Part shown: piece by piece, positions 1 to 11,500 of the stretch
How positions within the stretch are numbered: the stretch's first letter is position 1
How the letters are laid out: each line of letters opens with the position of its first letter
Assembly: GCA_903813345.2 (NCBI GenBank)
Contig: CAIIXF020000011.1
Location: 32,170,166 to 32,234,165, forward strand
Direction of reading: 5' to 3'
DNA: 64,000 nucleotides
From: Owenia fusiformis
Taxonomy: Eukaryota; Annelida; Polychaeta; Sabellida; Oweniidae
Position numbers and translations under genes: made by a program
Notes under the pieces: model-generated
What the model saw: only the letters and a program-made list of their open reading frames with translations
Database searches by the model: none
What the model was told of the DNA's origin: nothing

Positions 1-146
1 AGGGGATAAACCCCATATCTAGAACCCCTCTATGCCACATGTGATGACAAAGTTAAGTCAACAAGAAAAATATTTTCATTATCTTCCAAATACTCTTATA
101 TTCATAAAATAATATTTAATATATAAACAATCATGCATACATGGTA

Positions 147-534
147 CAGTCAGTACAATATGTATAGGCTTCGATACAATATGTATATGATTCAGTACAA
201 TATGTATAGGATTCAGTACAATATGTATAGGATTCAGTACAATATGTATAGGATTCGATACAATATGTATAGAATCAGTACAAAATGTATGGGATTCGAT
301 ACAATATGTGTAGGATTCAGTACAATATGTATAGGATTCGATACAATATGTGTAGGATTCAGTACAATATGTATAGGATTCGATACAATATGTGTAGGAT
401 TCAGTACAATATGTATAGGATTCGATACGATATGTGTAGGATTCAGTACAATATGTATAGGATTCGATACGATATGTGTAGGATTCAGTACAATATGTAT
501 AGGATTCGATACAATATGTATAGGATTCAGATTA
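147..534. repeat. 21-bp minisatellite with 42-bp higher-order period
   Basis: Tandem units of about 21 bp, of the form ACAATATGTATAGGATTCAGT, run through this block. From about 300 on, two unit types alternate (TATAGGATTCGAT and TGTAGGATTCAGT), giving a 42-bp higher-order repeat. The period is a multiple of three, so long open frames appear on both strands. Those are repeat artefacts, not genes. Confidence 0.9.
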
Positions 535-2204
535 CAAATGTTTGTTATAACTAGATCAAACCTGTAGGCTACAGTCAAAATGACAAAATATATATTTCTA
601 TATAGAAATTATTCATTTGTAAATATATTTCTGACATTTTGATAGGGTATAAACAATTCCAAATATGGAAAATCATCTCTCACAAACTCCATATGCCAAA
701 CACCATCCACAAAAAAGTTGGAAACTATAACAATATGTCACCACTTCTGATGGTGACACAAAAATCCAATAGGATACAATGTTGGACAGTTAAGGACTTT
801 TAGCTGCTCAAGTTTTAGACTCTGCTCCCAGTTGGCATAAACATGGTTATGATAAATACATCATAAGCACAATTGCCAATAAGGGAAAGACATGAAGAAA
901 GAAATGAAACAAGTCATCTTTTATAAACAAATTGAATAATTTTGTGTGTTTAAAAACACGGAATTACAAATAATCCAAACATGGACAGCTAACTCCCTTA
1001 AAAGTTAAAGTTACTTGTTTGATACCATCTTCAAACAACTCACTAAAACATAATTAAAGCACATATCAATCTATTTTAGCTTATACTAATGAGTATCATT
1101 ACTATGGCAATGTGAATACAATTTGTATCTGTTTTCCGATTAAAAAAATACAAAATTTGTCCAAATCATCTGAGAACAAAATACTAATAATACAAAATAC
1201 CAAACCTTGCCTTTCTCATGAGAGTTCATTCATTTAACATAAAAAATGCTCTAGTGAAAACAATAACAACAAAATATTCAAAATGAACTAAAATGACATC
1301 ATATTCATGAGTAATATCAATATTTAATGTTACACTTATAATACACAACTTACCAAATACATTGGTATCTTTACAACGTCACAGTAAAACCTGTGAATAG
1401 TGACACTTTTGGAGCCATAAACAGTAGACTGTAGATATAGGTGGTCACTACAGATGTCAATGGAGTATGTTCTGGGAGATAGTGTTCATTTGGGACAGAG
1501 AGAGGTGTTCACTAAGACAGAGTATGCTATAGTTTGTGCAGTAGACATTACATTCATATCGCAGCACTATATTCGTCATACCATATTTATCCTTAATATC
1601 ATAAGAATCTAATAATATATTCAATCGTTTGAGTGTAATATGGGAAATATTTACACAACGAAGTTTGTAAGTGAGAAAACACCTTTTCAAGGGAACAATA
1701 TTTTACAATTCACAAAAAATCTATTTGTATATGTATTTGTTCTATGCTATTTGGCATATACCTGGTATACTGTTCAAATTAGTTTTTCAATGAAACATGA
1801 CTTTTGAAAAGTGTAAAATGCAGATTACATTTGTGTAATACTTATCTGAAATGGCTAGTAATTATGAAAATATATTGCATTTTAGGACAATGTCTTTCTC
1901 CTGTATAAGAAGAAAGATTAGCTGAGAGCTCAAGCTCCCAGATAATTAGATCATGCACTAACAAATCAACAGGTGTTCTCTCCCAACTACAGATATCTCT
2001 TACTAAAAAATTGTTCCTAAATAAGCATATCACAACACTACCTTGTTGATCTCTCAACTAATTATTTCATGAACTTTACACTTAACACTTAAGATATACT
2101 CCTTAAACATGACATATGTTTCCACAATACCAGAGTATAAAAATGAGAAAATTTTGATTGACAAGATATGACAATTGAATTCCTCATAATGAACAAATGG
2201 TCTT
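535..2204. other. 3' flank of the anoctamin gene, no gene seen
   Basis: AT-rich sequence downstream of the anoctamin stop codon (minus strand). I see no coding exon. A MITE-like fragment begins near 1380. I did not find a canonical AATAAA on the minus strand between the stop codon and about position 1000, so the 3' end of the transcript is unplaced. A short GTCACC/GGTGAC hairpin lies near 738-757. Confidence 0.5.
1380..1525. mobile_element. probable fragment of the CAGTAAAACCTGT MITE family
   Basis: The stretch begins CACAGTAAAACCTGTGAATAG, the terminal sequence shared with the MITE copies near 41.6, 45.0, 60.4 and 62.7 kb. A second recognisable terminus is missing; GGTGTTCACTAAGACAG near 1504 may be its decayed remnant. 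The boundary is approximate. Confidence 0.35.
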
Positions 2205-2318
2205 CTTTGTACACGTATGCAATATATACATCATTTTTAGCATTTCCCTGCCCTTCGTCGATCTTATCTTTCTCTATGGTATAAATAGCTAGGGCATTGT
2301 TTTCATCATGAGGTGAAA
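2205..2318 (-). pseudogene. degenerate second copy of the anoctamin terminal exon
   Basis: On the minus strand this block reads ENNALAIYTIEKDKI and then AKNDV. The real last exon just upstream (2373-2552) reads [13 protein letters not shown] and then LKNDV. The nucleotide match continues on both sides (CACCTCATGATGA against CACCTGATGATGC), so this is a diverged local duplication of the C-terminal tail-coding segment. The helix-coding part is missing. It lies downstream of the stop codon, so it would be 3' UTR or an unused alternative end. The frame is still open. Confidence 0.6.
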
Positions 2319-2372
2319 TCCTAAAAATTCCTGATTTACCAAAACTTAATGAAACTACCCACATGGGGTACA

Positions 2373-2552
2373 TTAGTCTTGTTTATGCACATCATTCTTC
2401 AGTCTTTCCCGCTCTTCTTTGCTCTTATCCTTTTCTGTGGTATAGATGGCCTCCTTGGCTAGGTAGTTTTCTCGTAGCATCATCAGGTGTACGTCAGCTG
2501 GGATATCTGGGATCATGTACCCGATGACCCATGTTAACAGGAAGATTGCGTG
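2373..2552 (-). CDS. anoctamin terminal exon (helix 10, C-terminal tail, stop)
   Basis: Acceptor TTTTTCAG precedes CACGCAATC. The exon encodes [18 protein letters not shown], typical of the anoctamin last helix and its IPD(I/L)P motif, followed by the conserved REN-YLAKEA segment, a Lys/Glu-rich tail and TAA at 2375-2373. It is 180 bp in phase 0. Confidence 0.92.
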   Translation of the reverse strand, partial: HAIFLLTWVIGYMIPDIPADVHLMMLRENYLAKEAIYTTEKDKSKEERERLKNDVHKQD

Positions 2553-5500
2553 CTGAAAAAATATCGATTGATTTGGTCAAAAATGATTTTGATTTTGAAT
2601 TGAAAAATAAATATTGCACATGATGAAGTTATTCAAAGAATTTATTCTAGGATATTCAACGACGTGAAGAGTTCAAAGGTCCAAAAGTATTTGTTCTGTT
2701 TTTAATATGGGCTAAACCAATCAAATTTCTTTACTTACTTCAAAAACTATGACAAATGCCAGCCGAGCTGCAAAGATATACCAGTATGTCAGAGTGTGTT
2801 CATACTTGGGGTCGATACCTGGAGGATTCCTAAAGTCTCGATAACTGAAAACAAAATATATCACAGGCATTAACCTCAAATGAAATAAATATTGAGTGGG
2901 ATATTAAAAATCATAATATATCTGCTGCTAAAAAGAATGCAAATTTCTTAATGCCAAGTCCAATGCTCATTACCATGGTGACAATATGTAATATTTTGAT
3001 AAATGTAAATAAGGAACAATACAGTTAGGAAATTATGTTTTTGTACAATTATGAGACCATGGAAAGCCTTACTTCATAAAATGTTAAGCTCCTGTTCCAC
3101 TATGGGTAGGTACCTCCAACCAATCAGATTGCATATTTACGATAAAAACCACGCAGGCGACAATGATAATATGGCACATGCACAAGAGTAAATAAAAAAC
3201 ATGCTATTTACCTGCACTCTGTAACAATGGTGTTATTAAATTCAGGTGACCTAGCTGAGTCGTGGTTGGGATCTGGTCTGCTAGAATTCTCAAAGTCATT
3301 CACGTCAAATTTACTGAGAGTCCATCGCATGTACCCAGTAAGATCTTGGTGGCCATCATTGGGGGAGAAGCGGTATACCATTTTTGGGATGAAATCTGAT
3401 GTATAAGCGATGATAAAAGCCTGAAAATGTATATAACATAACTGTTACTCAGTTTGTAAATGTCATTCACTGTGATACACAACATCCCAAATGTCCCACA
3501 ATTTGAGGTAATTCATAAGTTATTTTACTAAATTTGTTGTCTCTATGTTTGGTGTAGGAGATTGTATTCAGTCATTTTCCCAGAATTTTTCTCATGGAAA
3601 TTTCACTCTTAATATATATATAATACAGATTTTCAACTGAGTGGCATGGTAATTTTCAAATTTTCAGTAAAATAAGTGCAGCATCTGCTTGTTTTTCCTG
3701 TTCACTTATGGACAGTGTGCTACATAAGAATATGTCTAGACACACATGACCTGGACCAGCTTCTTTTTTCAGCATGTATTGGAAAATAGCATTCTGCACC
3801 CTGTATATTAACTATGTGAGTTCCAAAAAATTTTGTCAGCTCGGACAGACCCATATGGTGTTATTTGACAGTATAGGTTGGCACACAAGACACTTTATAA
3901 ATGTCCATCAAGTTCCCTAAATCATTGCACACAATGCATAAGGAGTAAAATTTGACAAAGATGATGTGAGAGTCATTAATGAATGTTATGTACTCACATT
4001 TGTTATGACAGCTATGAATGTGATACCCTGGAGTATTCCAAACCATATACCTGAAATAAAAAATATGTAAAAATGAACTATTGTGAATCAGACAAAGCAA
4101 TCAAATATGTAAGGTGTAGGTAGGTTGGACAAAAATACTGAATTTCTGAATATATACTGAATTAACATTGCAAAATGCTTTTTGTGCATTCAAAATTTTG
4201 CATGTTGTACTATTTCATGTTCTACTATTTCCTCTCGTATTTCAGTGAGTACAATTCCACATACCAATATCCTGTGCCTTCATGGCAGGAGGACGTCTCC
4301 ATTCACACACAAACTTGAAGGCATCTAGTCGTATCTCAATGATGTTGTTAATGAGGGCAAACAATGGGGCCAATGGAAAGGCAGCCACAAATATGGTCAC
4401 AAACCCATACTGGATAACTGGAACAACAAAGCTGATTACAAATATCTAACATAAACAATTTTCATGAACAGAATTTATTAGAATATAGCAAACACAGAAA
4501 AGAGTACCCTTGACAATATACTCCAGACTATGTCTAAAATAACACTGTTTTGTAATATTTTTCTTTTCCAAAATAGAATCTTCAAATGGTACCAAAATAG
4601 AATCTTCAATGGTACCATGAAAGTGTCCAACAAAAGAGTTTCCTTATTCAAAAAGAGCCAGTAGGTTATAGCGAACAATTCCGGACAATTATACAAGATT
4701 GATTTGTAATATTGAATGGATCTAAAAGATATGTCTGTCAAATAACTTAGGTGGCTTTTTCAATTAAATAGTTTCCAAAGCTTAGTACATTTAAAAACAC
4801 CCATTTCAAAGTGCTCACCCATTTCTAAGTACTCCTCAAATAATCCCATAGGTGGCGATGCAGTAAGATCATGGTCCCGCTCCCAGCGTGTGTAGATGTT
4901 GTCTTCTTGTTTTTCTGCCTTTTTGGCGCCTCTTGCAGAGCACCAATTTTTGATCTTACTGAAATATTCAATTATTTTATTATGAATCCAGGATCCATTT
5001 TTCAACAAAGACTAGAGATTTTATAATGAGATAATCTTTAGAGACTTATTGTTTGTCATATAAGTAGGGACATTTTTTACACTTTTAGAATGATCTTTAG
5101 ACTTTGAACTAACATCTTATAAACAAGGCATTAACATGCAAAATGTCACCACCATTTGTTACATACACCAACCGCTGATCGCCAACCATGACAAAATGTC
5201 ACCATTTTTGTTGGTGACATAACAATTAAAAGGAAGACTTTACTTACGGTATCATGATCTCCTTAAAATTGTTAAATGCCTGCTTGCCCACCATCACTAT
5301 AGCTAGCTGTATACATAGCTCAATTAGACAACCTGCAGGGTCACACTGTAATACAGAATATTAAACATGTTCATTATTAAACATTCTTAAATATTTAGGC
5401 ATTTGTTTATTTAAAAAATGAAACAATATATTACCAACAAATGAATGAATAAATAAGTTCTGGATTTAAATTACGGAGATATAGACTTGATATAGTTGGG

Positions 5501-8500
5501 TTTTAATGAGACTTGTCTGAAGAAGTTTGTGTTTAGAATTAGTTTTAAAAAATATCTAAATAGTAATATATATCAAATTGCATATGCCTTAACAAAAAAG
5601 ATGAAAATCAGATAATTGAACATATCTCAAATAAATTGAATAATGCCAATTCTTTTCACACTTTGGTGCACTATACGAATAAAAGCATGATAAACTATGG
5701 TGTAAATTAAACACAAAGTGCTTCATCTAAAATGCTACATATGCATAAGTGTCCTGAATCTACTATGTATTCTCCCTCAATCTACAAGATAAGCTCCCTC
5801 GACAAAAGATATACTTCCTCAATATAAAAGGTGTTCTCATAACATTGACTACAAATATGCATTAAGCCCAAAGGCTCTAAGAAAGTCCATGATAAAGAAG
5901 ATAAAGAAGAATATTCTGGCATGATGTTCTATGAAAATACATTTCACATGTAGGCGTGACAGATTAAAATATAAAGCTCATAAGTGGGCATGATAATCAA
6001 ATGAAAAGTATACAATAAAGTAAGCATGATATTCGAAAGGAACATACATGTTTTAAAAAAACTGTAACCGAAACCAATGGACCAATCAGAGATGAAATGT
6101 TACAGCATAAAAAATGACACTATTTCAAAAGAAATACAAAAGATATGCTAACTTGGCCAAGTCAAAATCAGTTACTTAAAGGCACTTATTCTTAATAAAT
6201 GTGCATTTGAGGTCATGAAGTGCAAATTTATAATAATCATACTGCATATGGAGCGGATGAATGTATGGGCCAGGGATGTAAGAGACAAAGGTTAGGAAAA
6301 CATTGAAGTAATAACACAATCATTTAAAGTAATAAAATATGTCTTTAAGAATAACAAATAAAATTGCTTTAAATAAAAAATAAAAGTATATAAGATCAAT
6401 CAAAGTGATTCTAACAAGAATGAAAAAAAGTTTGATTTTTAGTTTTTACTACAAATACAAAATAAAGTAACTACTGTATAAAAATCTATACTATATATCC
6501 TAAATAAAATTGAACTACAGTTGGGGACATAAATAAATGACAGGTGGATTTGCTGAAGTGAGGATTTCCCATGTTAAAAATAAGAGAATTTACAAGAGGC
6601 CATAAATCAGTGGATGAGATTATACAAAATGTAAAATATACAAATTTTAAGGGATATGTATCTAGACAATATTGGAAATTATGGGCTTTCAGACCACCAT
6701 AATTAGGAAATGGTGATCGAAAATCGACCTGTCATTTATTTTTGTCCCCAACTTTACAAAACTTCTAAAATAAAACACAAAAACTGATTGATTTGGTTAG
6801 TGTTAGGTTGTTAGTGTACATTCAGTTTTGCATGCAGGGTATATATACTACATGCAGGATACTTCATATCAAAAAGTGCAGGAAAAATGCAAAATTGCAG
6901 GAGAAATAGAAATTACAAATGCAGGGTGGTCCAACTAAGAGGCAGGTACATGTATGAGGTCACAAACAGTCTGTGATGAAAGACATTATCGAATTTTGAG
7001 GAAACATCAAAATATACTAGATATAGTATACAGATAATTCAATATGTATCATTTTACAGTATACAAACTAAACAAAATAAAAAAATCTTTAGTAAGAAAA
7101 ATAGCATTATTGAAAGTTCCTCTTCTTTTTTAATAGAATGTTGATTTCAAAATGGTTGAAGGAGGAACCAGAATATTGTATCAAAATGTATGTATGTATA
7201 CATAGAGTCACAATATACATAGACTTGTTTATGACTAAAAACCTCAAAAACGATAATGTCTTTCTTATTCTAAATATTGTCCTACAAAGCAATTGGTTAA
7301 AATCTCGCTCCCTCTGAAGAGAACCAGATTTTGTCCAATGCCAACTATAACACTGCTCAAATTCATGTGTTATACTTATTCATACAAAACAAAGCAAGCA
7401 TAATGACCTCTTCTTGACGATAGATAAAAGTTCGATCGTAGAATCCTGGGCGTCCCACAAAGCTGCGATAGCAAGAAAGTCATATTTACCTTATAAAGTC
7501 ATTAAATATAAGAGCTGCGCTTTTGCAGAGCAAATGTTCAAGTTGACTTCCAGTTCATCGCTAGTATACATTGAAACAAGACAATGCTCTCCAAATTCAA
7601 AAATGATATTGAAAAGTGACAAAAAAGACCCAGAAAGCAATTATGGCCCATGATTGATATATAATGTCTATAAAAGAGTTTTTATGAATTTTAACATTGA
7701 TAAGATTACATTTGTGAAGAGAGAGCAATGGTTCTGAAGTTTCGATGTTTTGATATAGTCTTGCCTCAAGTACAGGTTTGGATATACAGTCTTGAAGCAA
7801 GGCTAGTTTTGATATACTGGAAGTGCATTTACATTTTGGCAGGTTTAACACATTATTATTTAATTGTTCACCACCCTTTGTTTATTCATCCTCATACGAG
7901 TTTGATCTCCAGTGTTTTGCATCCCAATTTATGACACATCATCAAAATCAAAGTAGGCTAATAGAGTTTTAATGAGAATATTTGTGTTTTTATGTGGTTG
8001 ATGCTGTTTGGCTTTGGTTCCAGTATGTCAGACATTTAGTGGAATATTTAAGAAGGGGGCATATTTCTGTAGCTCAATATTTCTATCTTTTGAATATGTT
8101 TAAGCTAACAAAATATTTTTTATAATCTAAAATTGGTACATATTGTTTTGGGCTTATGATCTTCAAGTCGCAAAACTATCGGAGTAAACGATGGGGATAA
8201 TTCCATCAAAATGAGGTTTCAAAAATAAAATAGTTCTATGGACGGACAAATGAAAAAACATTAATTTAGCACAGTTCATGTTAGTGGAGCAACTACATTG
8301 GATGGATTTATACACTTAAACATGTGTAAATGAACACCAAAAATGTGAATAGTTTTTGGATGCCCCATTGACTCCCATGTTACCAGTATGAATACCTCTC
8401 AATGTGACAATTTTCAATCAGGACAACCAGTACAGGCTTCACTGTATAAAACATAGAAAGTCACGTCTCTCATTTTAAAATCCAATTACACGTAATTACT

Positions 8501-11500
8501 CCATTGGTGTATGAGTGTATGATATAGGTATATTAAACAAATAGGGTATGATATGACAACGATGATGTTGTAAACTGGGATTAAAGCACTAGATTTCATT
8601 CTCAAGCAATACTATAGATGATATGATTCCATGGATATGGCTAAACAAAAGTCTGGTGAATGATAAGAAAATATTCCATATACTGTTTTTTCTCTCAATT
8701 TATATTAATAATGATCGATAAAAATCAATAAATATGATATAAATGTATTTCTAAGAATTTGTTATTTTAATTTTTATTTTCTCAAACAGAAAATAATTTC
8801 AGGTTTCAGTATATGAAAAATTTCATAAAAACAAGGAAAATTATGAATCACCAATTATTAATGCTGAAACTTCCAGAAAACGTCCACATGCATCAAACAA
8901 ATTGTAATATATAACCAAAGGGGCTTCTTAACTCATGCAGTATTTTACGGCTTCAGCAGCTCTTAACTAACTTCATATCATATAAATTAACCCCCAGGCA
9001 TTTCCTAAAACTGTAGCAAGATCCAGATCCTTTCAGGGGCCCATTTCTTAACTTTCTCAAAATGTTTCAGAAATGGGTCCCAGACTGGCAAAGCTTCTAC
9101 CTGAATTATCATATATTTCTCTTCCGCTAAATGGATGTAATTCCAATCAGATCCTGGGTATTCATAAAAGCTGTAAAATTCAAAGCATGTTACCATTTTT
9201 TGGGTGGTTATACACACCCGTGAAAATTGAAAACACTTGTACGTTAAACAACTTCTTTGTTTCCAGACAGACACTGCCACATAGGCATCAAAGCCATCTC
9301 CTTAAATTGAAGAACTTCTAAAATATAAAAGAATTATAATTAACATTTTATCAATCTAAGAAATCAGCTCTAAAAATCACCTTTATGTAGCATTTGATGT
9401 CTTCTGGTTGTTTGTTATTTAAAGTTAGTTTGTTTAGTTTATTTGTTTTAATAGAGGTCCCATACTGTCTTAGAATTGAGACAACCCCATATAAATCATT
9501 GTATGATATTATCAATTAATTAGGTATGTTTCTCTCTGCATGTGCTTTTGTATCAGTGAATCTGTTTTGGAACACCTCCACCCACGGTCTAGCTGCTACA
9601 AGCTCAGCAATAAAAATGGGAAATCCATGGAGTAAAATTCCCTCAAAGCAATCTATTCCCAAATTATTATGGGCTATACTCAAAAGATTAATACTTGGTT
9701 GCTAAACATTGATTATCGAATAATATCTCTCTGAAGGTCACATAAAAATTCAAGATACGAAAATTGCTGTGTTTTTTATCAATTGGCTCATAAGTAGGAA
9801 GTTGACAGCGTCTTGATAAATACTGATTAATGATCATCCACATGTTATTTGGCATGTAATGTATTTGAGATTATACTCAATAAAAGCAAGTTTTATTACT
9901 AAGTTGTTTGGGTCTAAAGATCATTCTAAAAATACACAACATTTGTTTTTCAATCACTTTAGATTGTTTGAATTAATATCAGATTGGGACTGTTATGAAC
10001 TGAATCGCAAAATAGAAGTAGTACATGTATGTGAATAATAAAAAATAAAATATGGGAAATTCTGTTCAACAGTGGAGAATGACCATAGGGACATTCGGTG
10101 GAGGCCAGAAAAATGAGACAGCCCATTCATCACCAATCATGAAATCTCCGAGACAACTGGCATTGATGCTACGGCTCATAAAAGTGTTACTTGTTAGAGC
10201 AGGAGTGGAGCAGAATCCTGGTCCATTGACAAATGAGAAAGCAGGTGACTATACAACATTTTGTTTAAATTCTAATTTTTTAATCAAAGTCCCCATGCAA
10301 AGTTTGAACATTTTTCATCCCCAAAATAACTTGTCAAGAGATTTTTTTAAAGTTGTTGACATTTGTAAAATTTTTTATATTCATATAGCTGAAGAATTCT
10401 TTAGAATTATCTTCACACTTTGGATCTTCATCTTTGGGTGTCTAATGCAAATGCTCCAATTATCCACGCCACACAGCTTGGTGTTTTAATTGCTGAAGTA
10501 ATCTGTCCTTCAAACTTCCTAATGTTCACCTCCAAACAAGTCCCAATGGAATCCTCATGGATTATAGCAAATGGGGTTGCCTCTAGAAAGACACCCTCAT
10601 AAGCCAATCAGCTTAACTGAAGTCCCAAAAGGTCTCTTTTTTGTCAAAATTAGGCAAAATGTGCCAAAATATCAATGAAGCAATAAATGAATGGCTCATT
10701 ATTCAGACAGGTAGAGAAGACCTGAAGGAACTCATTGAATCAGTAATACAAAATGCTAACATCGGATTGTTCTTCGATTCACTAAAGCTAATATAAGATA
10801 TCACAAGATACATTTCATTGAAAAATGTTCCAACATCTCACGGCACATCCTATATTCAAAATTGTGTAATACTGTACAGTTTGTTCGAAGGAGAGCAAGC
10901 AAATGTCTCTTAAAGTGAAAAAAACCATATATCAGTATATTAATATACATTAATGAACTTGTTTTGATTAAATATTAACTCACATTCATATTTTATAGTC
11001 AAACTATACTTTCTATCAAATGGCGTTAATGACACTGAGAAAGCACAAAGGGCAACATTTTGAAAAAACATAAGTCCTGCTAAATCAGCATTTCTGTTTA
11101 TCTGTTGACATATGCAGAAGTATGTGAAGTACAATTTAATGAGAAACTAACCATTAAGCATTAAATGTTCATCTTTCAGAGGTAACAAAAGAAATGTATG
11201 AACTTGGTTGCAAAATAAAAGCATGTGACCAACACACTGAGTTGAAAGAACAGGCAGACCTCATGCGCCAACTTGGACAAGAGTATATCAAATCAGCAGA
11301 GACATCTGATATCTGGTATGAACACTACATTTGGTCCTGTGCCTTATATAATGCAGCCAAATGTCGAATAAAGAAACTGATTAGAAAACAAACTGATGGC
11401 ACAAACACAGCTCTTGAGCATGACTTGGAACACATTGACAAACAGCTCCAGCTTATAGAAAGCAACTTTGTAGAGAAGTGTTGGGCCACAAAACATTGCG

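Noticed and set aside
133-578. Overlapping open frames of 89-144 codons on both strands
   Set aside because: Created by the 21/42-bp minisatellite; identical logic to the 60-bp array.
7414-7934. Overlapping frames of 68-84 codons on both strands
   Set aside because: No domain, no splice sites, no similarity to each other or to a known family; consistent with chance in intronic DNA.
10245-10489. Read-through extension of the 2A exon to a 145-codon frame
   Set aside because: Past the GTGACT donor the sequence has no leader or domain character, while splicing to 11180 restores frame with the NTase-TPR exon.
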